From: Streptomyces sp. OR43
Lineage (GTDB): Bacteria; Actinomycetota; Actinomycetes; Streptomycetales; Streptomycetaceae
Assembly: GCF_008042275.1 (NCBI RefSeq)
Contig: NZ_RDBK01000043.1
Coordinates: 3,666,076-3,725,422, forward strand
Reading direction: 5' to 3'
DNA: 59,347 nt
Every line of letters begins with the position of its first letter. The stretch's first letter is position 1. Under the pieces are notes generated by a model, which saw nothing but the letters and a program-made list of their open reading frames with translations, made no database searches and was not told where the DNA came from. Made by a program: the position numbers and the translations under genes. Of the stretch, positions 8,025 to 14,906 are shown piece after piece.

Positions 8025-9109
8025 TGAACGACTCCTCCTGGGGCGTCCCGCAGGGCGTCGGTCATCGGGCTGCGCCCGAGATGCGGGCCGCTCCGGCGGG
8101 TCCTGCATACGATGTGCATGACGCCCAGCAGACTCGGCCCATGCCCATCGTGCCGGACGTTCCCGACGCAGGTAGAGACGCTGACGACCGTGATGACCGG
8201 GACCAGGGGGCCGGACGCCTGAGCGGCGGCCCCCTGTTCCGCGACGAGAAGCCGCAGGAGCCCATGTCCACCGCGCCACCACCCCCGCAGAAGAAGCGTG
8301 CGGGCCGTGATCTGGGAGCCGCCATAGGGGTCGGCGTGGGGCTCGGTGCCGTCGTCGTCGCCTCGCTCTTCATCGTCAAGGCCGTCTTCGTCGGTGTGAT
8401 CGTCGTCGCCGTCGTCGTGGGCCTGTGGGAGCTCACCTCCCGGCTGGAGGAGCGCAAGGGCATCAAGGCGCCCCTCGTACCGCTCGCGATCGGTGGCGCC
8501 GCCATGGTCGTGGCCGGTTACGCGCGGGGCGCGGAGGGTGCCTGGGTCGCCATGGCGCTGACCGCCCTGGCGGTGCTGGTCTGGCGGATGACCGAGCCGC
8601 CCGAGGGCTACCTCAAGGACGTCACGGCCGGCGTCTTCGCCGCGTTCTACGTGCCGTTCCTGGCCACCTTCGTCGCCATGCTCCTGACCGCCGACGACGG
8701 GCCGCAGCGGGTCCTGACCTTCCTGCTGCTGACCGTGGTCAGCGACACGGGGGCGTACGCCGTCGGCTGGCGCTTCGGCAAGCACAAGCTCGCCCCGCGC
8801 ATCAGCCCCGGAAAGACCCGCGAGGGCCTCTTCGGTGCCGTGGCGTTCGCGATGGTGGCCGGTGCGCTGTGCATGCAGTTCCTGATCGACGACGGCACAT
8901 GGTGGCAGGGTCTGCTGCTCGGCCTCGCGGTCGCCGCCAGCGCCACCCTCGGCGACCTGGGCGAGTCCATGATCAAGCGTGACCTCGGAATCAAGGACAT
9001 GGGTACGCTCCTTCCCGGACACGGCGGGATCATGGACCGGCTGGACTCCCTGCTGCCGACCGCCCCGGTGGTCTGGCTGCTGATGGTGATTTTCGTCGGT
9101 TCCGGCTGA
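8024..9109 (+). CDS. cdsA: Phosphatidate cytidylyltransferase
   Basis: CdsA makes CDP-diacylglycerol from phosphatidate and CTP, the precursor of all phospholipids, in the membrane. The 361-residue product has a hydrophilic N-terminus of about 90 residues rich in Asp and Pro, which is long for the family, then eight or so membrane segments. It ends with the CDS signature KRDLGIKDMGTLLPGHGG followed by IMDRLDSLL. ATG 8024 overlaps the frr stop. It is the last gene before the integrated element, and a terminator-like hairpin follows. Confidence 0.95.
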   Translation: MNDSSWGVPQGVGHRAAPEMRAAPAGPAYDVHDAQQTRPMPIVPDVPDAGRDADDRDDRDQGAGRLSGGPLFRDEKPQEPMSTAPPPPQKKRAGRDLGAAIGVGVGLGAVVVASLFIVKAVFVGVIVVAVVVGLWELTSRLEERKGIKAPLVPLAIGGAAMVVAGYARGAEGAWVAMALTALAVLVWRMTEPPEGYLKDVTAGVFAAFYVPFLATFVAMLLTADDGPQRVLTFLLLTVVSDTGAYAVGWRFGKHKLAPRISPGKTREGLFGAVAFAMVAGALCMQFLIDDGTWWQGLLLGLAVAASATLGDLGESMIKRDLGIKDMGTLLPGHGGIMDRLDSLLPTAPVVWLLMVIFVGSG

Positions 9110-9148
9110 GAAGCTTGCGGGTCACCCCTTCTGACCTGCGTTTTTACG

Positions 9149-9187
9149 AGTGAGGGTCCGTTGTCCACAGGGCGGCGGGCCCTCACT
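9149..9187 (+). terminator. Terminator-like hairpin after cdsA
   Basis: AGTGAGGGTCC (9149-9159) pairs with GGGCCCTCACT (9177-9187), 11 bp with one G-T wobble and a 17-base loop, about 40 bases after the cdsA stop. No long T run follows. It lies just upstream of the left attachment repeat, in what was the native leader region of rlmN. Confidence 0.6.
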
Positions 9188-9191
9188 GTTC

Positions 9192-9235
9192 TGTCTGCGA
9201 CACTGGATGAACCATGCCTAAGCCCGGAGAACTCA
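9192..9235 (+). other. attL: left attachment repeat, native 5' end of rlmN
   Basis: These 44 bases match 25003-25046 at 41 positions; the last 27 (9209-9235) are identical. The repeat holds the rlmN start codon and its first seven codons. The three differences all lie upstream of the identical block, consistent with an element-borne copy of the target that has diverged. Similarity stops sharply after 9235, which marks the element boundary. Confidence 0.9.
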
Positions 9236-9264
9236 GCCGGGAACGGGAAACGAACAGGCTTTGA
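9214..9264 (+). pseudogene. Stranded rlmN start: 16-codon remnant ORF
   Basis: The native rlmN ATG at 9214 now reads MPKPGEL, then element sequence SRERETNRL and a TGA at 9262-9264. The native rlmN promoter therefore drives only this short frame while the element is integrated. It is not expected to be a functional product. Confidence 0.75.
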
Positions 9265-9281
9265 CCTGCGCGTTTCCCGTT
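9242..9281. terminator. Bidirectional hairpin at the element's left end
   Basis: AACGGGAAACG (9242-9252) is the exact reverse complement of CGTTTCCCGTT (9271-9281), with an inner CAGG/CCTG pairing. It lies 15 bases beyond the int stop, so it can end the int transcript and also block read-through from the stranded rlmN promoter. Confidence 0.6.
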
Positions 9282-9295
9282 GCTCCGGGTGCCTC

Positions 9296-10564
9296 CTAGG
9301 CCGCCTGGGCCGTCTCTGGGCCGTCATCGCTCTCGCCGGCAGGCTCGTAGAGCTTGTTCACGGCCTTTCGCGTGCGTCCCTCGCTGCTCGGCATGAGGTG
9401 CGTGTAGACCCTGAGGGTGAAGCCAGGGTCTGTGTGACCGAGGTAGTTACTCAGAGCCTTGATGTTCTCTCCCGCGTCCAGAAGAACGGACGCATAGAAG
9501 TGCCGAAGCGCATGCATCCCGTGTTCGCGGGCGGACGGTAGGGGCTCCTTCCCCTCCGGCTTCGTGATGAGCCCTGCGGCAGCAAGGGCAGGCTTCCAGG
9601 GGCTGATGTTGAAGTTGCTTCGGTAGACGTGATTGCCACGCGGCCCGGTGAAGACGAGTGAGCGAGTCAGCGGGGGACCGTCTGGCTTCAACCAGGGGAG
9701 CGTCACGCTCACGGGCGGATGCTCCGTCATGTGGCGCGCCAGTACCTGTCCTACCTGCTCGGGGAGCGGCACATCACGCACCTTCTCGCCCTTCGGTAAG
9801 GCGAAGAACGCCCGCCCCTTCACCACCTTGATCTGCAACCCCACGTGGAGCCAGCCCGTCAGGAATCCCACGGCGTCAACGGTGAGACCAAAGATCTCAC
9901 CCTGGCGGAGGCCGCAACCCGCTCCGACATCCACCATGGCTTGGTATCGCTTGGGAAGCGCCGCCCGGACGGCGAACGTCTGTTCAGCGGTCCAGGGAGC
10001 AACGCGCTCGCCACTCGGCTTTGGTGGGGTCACGGAACTGGAGCGGCAGGGATTGCGAGGCATCAGGGTGTCGTCCACGGCCGCGGTCATCACTGAGGAA
10101 ACCGTGGCGAAGATGCTCCGGCGGTACGAGGACGACAAGCCGGCGTCTTCCAGCTGACGCGTCCACGTACGAATGTGGCTGGGGCGGAATGACGCGAGCG
10201 GCCGCGTTCCGAGGTACGGGAAAGCGTGCAGCCGAAGCTGGGTTTCTGTCGTTGCTCGTGATGCCACGTTCGTGGTCTGCGCAGCGATCCAACGATCCGC
10301 GTACTGCCGGAAGGTGGTGCGGCTGGAAGCTGGGTCGATGTAGTGGCCGCGTGACATATCGGCTTCGACTTGAGCCAGCCATTGTTCTGCGAGGCGCTTC
10401 TGACGGTCGGCGAAGGACTTGGACTTCTCTGTGCCGTCGGGGCCGACGTAGCGGGCGCGGTAGCGGAGTCCGAGCCCGTGGCGGTCTGTCTTTACGCGGA
10501 TGGTCTTGCCGTCGGCGGCAGTGGTCTGGGTCTTGAACCAGCGGTCTTGGATGTGGCCGGCCAA
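9296..10564 (-). CDS. int: Tyrosine recombinase (AICE integrase)
   Basis: Catalyses site-specific recombination between attP and the rlmN attB. With the chosen start it is 422 residues. It has an N-terminal arm-binding domain (MAGHIQDRWFK then ADRQKRLAEQWLAQ), a SAM-like core-binding domain (about 90-180) and a catalytic domain with Arg in GCGLRQGE (about 219), HALRHFYAS (about 350), the His of YLGHTDPG (about 376) and the Tyr of RVYTHL (about 387). I prefer TTG 10564, which follows CAGGAG by 5 bases and gives the common Streptomyces start AGHIQDRW. The frame stays open to a GTG at 10594, but that codon is buried in a strong hairpin. The last codons overlap a candidate arm-type site. xis lies upstream. 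Confidence 0.93.
   Translation of the reverse strand: MAGHIQDRWFKTQTTAADGKTIRVKTDRHGLGLRYRARYVGPDGTEKSKSFADRQKRLAEQWLAQVEADMSRGHYIDPASSRTTFRQYADRWIAAQTTNVASRATTETQLRLHAFPYLGTRPLASFRPSHIRTWTRQLEDAGLSSSYRRSIFATVSSVMTAAVDDTLMPRNPCRSSSVTPPKPSGERVAPWTAEQTFAVRAALPKRYQAMVDVGAGCGLRQGEIFGLTVDAVGFLTGWLHVGLQIKVVKGRAFFALPKGEKVRDVPLPEQVGQVLARHMTEHPPVSVTLPWLKPDGPPLTRSLVFTGPRGNHVYRSNFNISPWKPALAAAGLITKPEGKEPLPSAREHGMHALRHFYASVLLDAGENIKALSNYLGHTDPGFTLRVYTHLMPSSEGRTRKAVNKLYEPAGESDDGPETAQAA
9305..9326 (+). repeat. Candidate Int arm-type site, left copy
   Basis: Two tandem TGGGCCGTC units 11 bases apart, within a 22-base stretch that recurs at 24885-24906 with one mismatch, in the same orientation. It lies 69 bases inside the attL core, within the 3' end of int. 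Confidence 0.6.
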
Positions 10565-10584
10565 AGGATGCTCCTGGGCATGCG

Positions 10585-10617
10585 GCAGGGGCACGACCGT
10601 GTGGGTCGTGCCCCTGC
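10585..10617 (-). promoter_or_regulatory. Strong hairpin between xis and int
   Basis: GCAGGGGCACGAC (10585-10597) pairs perfectly with GTCGTGCCCCTGC (10605-10617), 13 bp with a 7-base loop, in the 66-base gap between the xis stop and the TTG int start. It could attenuate int transcription or set the xis:int protein ratio. No T run follows. Confidence 0.6.
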
Positions 10618-10630
10618 TGGTGGTGGGATG

Positions 10631-10873
10631 TCAGGCGGCGGTGATTTCGGTGTTGCTTTCGACCCAGGCCCGGACAGCGGAGGGGTCATAGCGCAGGTAC
10701 TTGCCGATGCGGATGGCGGGTGGGCCGACGCCCGTCTTGCGCCAGGTGTAGAGCGTCTCGATGCTCGGCAGGCTGAACATCTGCATGAGGTCGTCGGGGG
10801 TGAGGTACCGGTCAGGGAGGCCTGCACGCAGGGTCGTCTGCGGGGCAGTCTCTGGAGCACGTTTCGGGGCCAC
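10631..10873 (-). CDS. xis: Excisionase-type HTH protein (Xis)
   Basis: An 80-residue helix-turn-helix protein of the MerR/HTH_17 excisionase class: LTPDDLMQMFSLPSIETLYT, WRKTGVGPPAIRIGKYLRYD, then AVRAWVES. Such proteins bend attachment DNA and steer the recombinase toward excision. The GTG start at 10873 is preceded by AAGGAG at 7 bases. It lies directly upstream of int, the standard AICE order. It is immediately downstream of the TGCGTCA array, so it may bind those heptamers; that is inference. Confidence 0.88.
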   Translation of the reverse strand: MAPKRAPETAPQTTLRAGLPDRYLTPDDLMQMFSLPSIETLYTWRKTGVGPPAIRIGKYLRYDPSAVRAWVESNTEITAA

Positions 10874-10926
10874 GGTGCGACTCCTTGGAGAGGGCGACGG
10901 CTGTGCCTGTCCTATGTGCGGATTTC

Positions 10927-11132
10927 TGCGTCACAGCGTCACCAGCGTCACGCGTGCTTCTGACCTGCGGTTTTGCGTGACGCAGCGGTGTGCGGGTGCG
11001 TCATCGGTGCGTCACGGGCTGCGTCACGGCGTGACGCAGGTGACGCAGGATGACGCAGAGATTTCCGTCTGCGTCACGCCTGTAGCCGCAGGCCAGGGGC
11101 GGTTTTTGCCGTCCGTGTGACGCTGTGACGCA
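10927..11132. repeat. TGCGTCA iteron-like array (13 heptamers)
   Basis: Ten exact TGCGTCA/TGACGCA copies and three one-base variants lie within 206 bases. Forward copies start at 10927, 10997, 11008, 11020 and 11070, with variants at 10935 and 10944. Reverse copies start at 10978, 11032, 11041, 11051 and 11126, with a variant at 11118. Many neighbours are 9-12 bases apart, about one helical turn. The region lies between the replication genes and xis-int, so it fits a replication origin, Xis sites, or a regulator-covered xis promoter. No gene is present. Confidence 0.8.
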
Positions 11133-11246
11133 GAGCTTCCCTACTTAGGAAAAGAAGAAGGGGTGTCTGTAGTGGTCCGGTGGCTTCTCAGAACGTGAAT
11201 GAGGGGCCGCTGCGCGGCGCGACCATTGGGCGGCGTTCCGCCGAAC

Positions 11247-11290
11247 AGCAAGAAGAGCACGCGCCCCCGGGGGCTGGTGCTCTTCTTGCT
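11247..11290. terminator. Long hairpin terminator after the replication operon
   Basis: AGCAAGAAGAGCAC (11247-11260) is the exact reverse complement of GTGCTCTTCTTGCT (11277-11290), and the loop itself holds the palindrome GCCCCCGGGGGC. It lies just past the stop of the ATPase gene, so it should end the minus-strand replication transcript and insulate xis-int. Confidence 0.75.
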
Positions 11291-11313
11291 TGTCTGGGCG
11301 AACGTGGTCGCGG

Positions 11314-12792
11314 TTAGAACGCTTCCGTCTGTTCGTCGTGGGGTGGGGTGGCGTCCCGGCGGGTCATTTCGAGGTAGCGGCCCTCGCGGGTGCGGCCGGA
11401 GTCGATGAGGACTCCACGGGCGGCCAGGGTCGGTTGGAGGCGCTTGAGGCGGTCGGAGAGGACTTTGCCGGTGGTCGGCCACCCTTTGGGCAGGGGGCGC
11501 AACTCGTCGCCGCTGTAGACGCCGCTGAGGCAGTGCAGCCACTGGGTGGACGTCATCTGCTGCTCGCCGCCCGGTTCGATGCTGTCGGCGTGCGCGAGGA
11601 CGGTCTGGGCGAGCAGGTCACCTTCGATCACGTCGTCGTTCAGGTCGTCCAGGCTGGCCCGGTAAGCGTTCAGCGCTCCGAGGCTGGACGCCGCGTCGAA
11701 CTGCGCGCACAGGTGGGCGAAGTCGGCCATCCGCAGGTCGGTCGGCGTCTCCGCCTCAGCGGCGCGGACCTTCACCGCAAGATCCAGGAGCGAGCCGAGG
11801 ATGACGGGCAACGCGTCCTCGAACTCTGCCCACAGCTCGGCCTCGGTGCGGCGGACGGTGGGGCGCTCCAGGCGCAGGGGCAGGAGCCGTTCCGCGAGGT
11901 CGGGCCGGATGACCCCCACGTCGATGCCGGTCAGGAGCAAGGGGCGGCGGTAGCGGGCCCGGTGGACATCCCCGTCGGTGAACAGCGCCCTTTTGACGCT
12001 CTCGGCTCCGGTGACGATGCAGCACATGGCGTCGGATAGGTCCGGCGTCATGTGGGAGAGGTTGTCCAGCGCGGTGACCCACCCGGCGGCCACGGCCGCG
12101 ATGAGGTTCTCCTCGTCCTTCGGCGCGCGGCGCAGGTCGCCGCTCATGCCCTCGATGATCCGCACGAGCATCCGGCCGGCCGTGGACTTCCCCGCGCCCT
12201 GCGGCCCGGTGAGGAACGGGGCGGGGACGGGTACGGACGGGCCCAGGCAGCCGATCAGCCATGCCATGGCCAGGCACTCGGTTTCGGCGTTGGTGAAGTT
12301 CGTCAGCCTGAACAGAAGGTCGATGCCTTTGCCGTTGGTGTCCTTGGCCGGCAACGGAAGCTCCCCGGTGAGCTGGGTGCGCCGCCAGCACACTTCCCGG
12401 GGGTCGGGCACGGTGATGTCCCAGCCGGTGGGGTGGATGCGGACGGACTGCCCGTCGTTGCGGCCCAGGTCCAGCCACGTCGCTCCGTCGAAGCCGGGGG
12501 CGACGCGGATCTGCACGGCCTGGGTGGCCTCGGTTAGCGCCAGCGCCTCGATGAGGTCCAGCGCTTCTTTGAGAGCGGTCCCGTTGAACACGCCGCGCCC
12601 GTCCTTGAACAGCCCGACCATGAGTTCCTGGCGGTGGCTGCCGGTGGTGCCCTGGGAGCGGATGGGGCGGGCGACGGGGTGGCCGTTCTTCTGCGCGTAG
12701 ACGGTGCCGTCGGCGGTGCGGAAGTACCGGAAGTGCTCCTGCGCGTAGTCGGTGATGATCTCGCGGGCGGGGTTCTTCTCGTCGTCAGCCAT
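11314..12792 (-). CDS. P-loop ATPase, probable replicative helicase-like partner of prim-pol
   Basis: A 492-residue protein with an N-terminal region of about 170 residues of unknown role. A P-loop domain follows: Walker A GPQGAGKSTAGRM near residue 195, a Walker B-like GWVTALDNLSH about 45 residues later, and RRPLLLTGIDVG with RPDLAERLLPLRLERP, which resembles phage/plasmid primase-helicase ATPases. The C-terminus (about 400-492) looks like a winged-helix segment (LSDRLKRLQPTLAARGV). Start ATG 12792 lies 2 bases after the prim-pol stop. In AICEs of the prim-pol class, such an ATPase accompanies the primase in autonomous replication after excision. Helicase activity is inferred from this context. 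Confidence 0.75.
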   Translation of the reverse strand: MADDEKNPAREIITDYAQEHFRYFRTADGTVYAQKNGHPVARPIRSQGTTGSHRQELMVGLFKDGRGVFNGTALKEALDLIEALALTEATQAVQIRVAPGFDGATWLDLGRNDGQSVRIHPTGWDITVPDPREVCWRRTQLTGELPLPAKDTNGKGIDLLFRLTNFTNAETECLAMAWLIGCLGPSVPVPAPFLTGPQGAGKSTAGRMLVRIIEGMSGDLRRAPKDEENLIAAVAAGWVTALDNLSHMTPDLSDAMCCIVTGAESVKRALFTDGDVHRARYRRPLLLTGIDVGVIRPDLAERLLPLRLERPTVRRTEAELWAEFEDALPVILGSLLDLAVKVRAAEAETPTDLRMADFAHLCAQFDAASSLGALNAYRASLDDLNDDVIEGDLLAQTVLAHADSIEPGGEQQMTSTQWLHCLSGVYSGDELRPLPKGWPTTGKVLSDRLKRLQPTLAARGVLIDSGRTREGRYLEMTRRDATPPHDEQTEAF

Positions 12793-12794
12793 GG

Positions 12795-13634
12795 TCACAG
12801 TCCCAACCGGGTGAGGGCGTTGGTCCACGCATCGGTGCAGTGCCGGGCCGTTTCGCCCTTGGTCTGGGCGGCGGTGAACAGCCGCGTGATGTGGGTGTCG
12901 GTGAGGCAGCCGCACCGGCCGTGGGCGGACAGCACCGCAAGGAACGTGCGGTACACGGTGGCGTGGACCGCACACGTGGCCTCGGTGATGCGCTGCTCGG
13001 CCATGGAGATGCCACGGTCCAGGTAGGCAGGCACGCGGTGGGGACAGTTGCCGCCCCTGGCCTGTGCAGGCACGGTGATGGCGTGCGGCGCCGGCCGGGC
13101 CGTAGGGGGGTCCTTGACGGCCAGGGCGCGCACAGCGTCCGGCAGCTGGGTCATGGTGCCGGTGCCGGGGCCGAGCCACCGGGCGTAGGACATGGACGAC
13201 TTGATGTCGACGCCGTCACGGACACCGTTCGCGGAGCGCATAGCACCGCTGTAGAGCCAGTGCTCCCCGCGCGTCGTGGGCACGGTCCTGGTGGCGGGCA
13301 GCGTCTCGCGGGCCCAGGCCATGGCGTCGGTGTGGTCCAGGTCCACGACGGTGAGTCCGACGCCGCCGGGGTGGTAGCCGACACATACGGCCTGCCGCCA
13401 GGCATCGCCCCAGGCGGGGGAGGCGATCACGGTGGGGTCGGTGGTGGCGGCCGCCCAGGCGTGGCAGACGTGGGGGCACTGGCACGGCCCGGGACTCTTC
13501 ATGTTCGGCCGGCCGCCGCATGCGTTGTCCCGGCAGTCGGGGCAGTTCCCGAACGGGACCTTCCCCGCCCGCAGCGGCAGGACCGGCACACCGCGCGGAG
13601 CCAGGCGCAGAGCGGTTCCCAGATGGGCGTTCAT
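12795..13634 (-). CDS. Bifunctional DNA primase/polymerase (prim-pol, AEP family)
   Basis: A 279-residue archaeo-eukaryotic primase-type protein. The N-terminus ALRLAPRGVPVLPLRAGKVP is typical of the prim-pol domain. A Cys-rich insert (CPDCRDNAC and CQCPHVCH) looks like a zinc site. VVDLDH gives the metal-binding acidic pair, TTRGEHWLYS carries the catalytic His, and GVDIKSS follows. The C-terminal 90 residues are helical (VYRTFLAVLSAHGRCGC). It likely primes replication of the excised element. ATG 13634 overlaps the methyltransferase TGA by 3 bases (ATGA), so the two are coupled. Confidence 0.82.
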   Translation of the reverse strand: MNAHLGTALRLAPRGVPVLPLRAGKVPFGNCPDCRDNACGGRPNMKSPGPCQCPHVCHAWAAATTDPTVIASPAWGDAWRQAVCVGYHPGGVGLTVVDLDHTDAMAWARETLPATRTVPTTRGEHWLYSGAMRSANGVRDGVDIKSSMSYARWLGPGTGTMTQLPDAVRALAVKDPPTARPAPHAITVPAQARGGNCPHRVPAYLDRGISMAEQRITEATCAVHATVYRTFLAVLSAHGRCGCLTDTHITRLFTAAQTKGETARHCTDAWTNALTRLGL

Positions 13635-14359
13635 GCGGCCACCGCCCGCATGGAGACGAGCCGGGCTGCGCCGATCAGCTCCGTGTAGTCCGGGGGGATC
13701 GCTTCGGTCAGTTCCTCGCGGACGTTGGTCCAGGTGATGCCCATGGCCTGCTGCATCTCCGGGACGGTGGCTTTGCCGCCGCCGGCGCCGTACGCGGCGA
13801 CGTAGGGGCCGTCGCGGTAGACGCCGTGGCGGTAGCCGCGTACGTAGCCCCGGTGCCGGGGGTGTGCGGGTTGCGGCACGCTCCACCCGCCCCCGAGCTC
13901 GAACACGCGGTGACGCAGGACATCGAGCTTGAACATCTCCCCGCACAGCCGCAGATCGGCTCGGACGGGGGCTTTCCCGTTGGGCTGCTCGATGACGTAC
14001 GGCAGGCCCGTCGCATCGAGCAGGGTGCGGAGTTCGGGGATGAGCTGGACGTGGGTGCGGCCCCAGCCGCGCGCCTTGTTGGTGCCGACGGTGAGGGCGC
14101 ATCCGGCCTGGCACGGCGGGGAGGCGTGCACGGCCGCGTACCGGCGGATCTCCCCGGACGTGATGAGTGCGGCGAGGTATTCGAGGGCGTCGGCGCGGTG
14201 GAAGGTGAAGGGGTAGTTCGGGCGGTCGACGATGTCGATGCCGGTGACCTTGAACCCTGCCCGGTTGTAGCCCATGGCCGCGCCGCCGGCGCAGGAGAAG
14301 AGGTCCAGTAAGGCGGGCCGGTGGTCGGCTGCTCGCCGGATCGGGACGTGTTGAGTCAT
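13631..14359 (-). CDS. C5-cytosine DNA methyltransferase, short phage/plasmid type
   Basis: Transfers methyl from SAM to cytosine C5 in DNA. Motif I is ALLDLFSCAGGAAMGYNRAGF, and the catalytic Cys is in ASPPCQAG (motif IV). The usual ENV motif VI reads VIEQPNG, and LRHRVFELG resembles motif VIII. At 242 residues it is short, with little room for a separate target-recognition domain. No restriction enzyme is adjacent, so it is probably solitary: it may mark element DNA against host restriction or regulate replication. ATG 14359 has GGAG about 10 bases upstream, and it overlaps prim-pol at its 3' end. Confidence 0.82.
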   Translation of the reverse strand: MTQHVPIRRAADHRPALLDLFSCAGGAAMGYNRAGFKVTGIDIVDRPNYPFTFHRADALEYLAALITSGEIRRYAAVHASPPCQAGCALTVGTNKARGWGRTHVQLIPELRTLLDATGLPYVIEQPNGKAPVRADLRLCGEMFKLDVLRHRVFELGGGWSVPQPAHPRHRGYVRGYRHGVYRDGPYVAAYGAGGGKATVPEMQQAMGITWTNVREELTEAIPPDYTELIGAARLVSMRAVAA

Positions 14360-14397
14360 GCTGGGTGTCTCCAGTTCTGTGTTGAGTGCTGGCAGGC

Positions 14398-14440
14398 AAG
14401 GGCGGCCCCGTTTCATTGGCGTGAGAGGGGGGCCGCCCTT
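14398..14440 (-). terminator. Hairpin between the frameshifted gene and the methyltransferase
   Basis: AAGGGCGGCCCC (14398-14409) is the exact reverse complement of GGGGCCGCCCTT (14429-14440). It separates the tra-side genes from the replication genes on the minus strand; there is no U-rich tail. Confidence 0.5.
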
Positions 14441-14446
14441 GGCATG

Positions 14447-14709
14447 TCAGAAGGGCGGTTCGTTGCTCCAGGGGTCGCGAGCGGTCCGGCGGCGGGGGAC
14501 GTGCGGGAGGGTCAGCAGGGTCCAGCGCCGGTGCTCGTTCCAGCACGTGCAGGGGTCCCACTCGGTGCCGGCGTACTCGCCGGTGTGGTCGCCGTAGTCG
14601 TAGGCGTGTCCGCCATCGCCGTCGCAGTCGGGCAGTCGGGGCGGGGGGCGTCGGTCAGGACGAGGGTTCTGCGGTCCCAGCCGGTGAGCTGGAAGCGGAA
14701 TCGGATCAC
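14447..14709 (-). pseudogene. Frameshifted small zinc-ribbon-like AICE gene
   Basis: From GTG 14709 the frame reads IRFRFQLTGWDRRTLVLTD, APRPDC, then loses sense. Shifting by one base after DCP restores DCDGDGGHAYDYGDHTGEYA, TEWDPCTCWNEHRRW and a tail ending WSNEPPF before TGA at 14447. This pattern (DCP-C-C plus YDYGD, CxCW and an EPPF end) is one I recall from a family common in Streptomyces AICEs and plasmids. A single missing base in the run at about 14624-14632 explains it. It is either a real inactivation or a sequencing error; no slippery site is evident. Confidence 0.75.
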
Positions 14710-14728
14710 GGGTTCCCTTTTCCTGGGG

Positions 14729-14906
14729 CAGGGAGGCGGACGCACCCCCTGGGGTGAGCGTGTGGAGCGGGGTTTCGGGGCTCTGACCTGGGGCGCCTCC
14801 CTGACTCCCTGAACATCATTTACGCAGGTCAGGCCAGGGAGTTGAGGCAGGGAGGGGGTGAGGGAGTTCTCCCTGCCTCCCTGCCGTGCCGGGGTGCGCC
14901 TCCCTG
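14729..14906. repeat. CAGGGAG/CTCCCTG array next to the transfer gene
   Basis: Eight exact copies plus one near copy lie in 178 bases. CAGGGAG starts at 14729, 14835 and 14848, with GAGGGAG at 14860. CTCCCTG starts at 14797, 14805, 14869, 14877 and 14900. Pairs are 8 or 13 bases apart and in both orientations. The last copy abuts the stop codon of the FtsK-like gene. Short direct repeats near the tra gene are what TraB-type translocases recognise in Streptomyces plasmids, so this is a candidate clt locus. No gene is present. Confidence 0.65.

Noticed and set aside
9110..9300. tRNA gene as the integration target
   Set aside because: No cloverleaf or CCA-type end is present at either boundary; the shared repeat is coding sequence of rlmN.
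10927..11132. CRISPR array
   Set aside because: Repeats are only 7 bases, in both orientations and without uniform spacers; no cas genes.
11314..13179. Longer start for the P-loop ATPase (621 residues)
   Set aside because: The extra N-terminus overlaps the prim-pol gene and is rich in His/Arg/Pro; ATG 12792 sits 2 bases after the prim-pol stop.
14600..14660. Programmed frameshift in the small zinc-ribbon gene
   Set aside because: No slippery heptamer or downstream structure that would explain it; a simple indel is more likely.
14729..14906. Remnant coding gene after the translocase
   Set aside because: Frames here are short and built from the repeated heptamer; no protein pattern.
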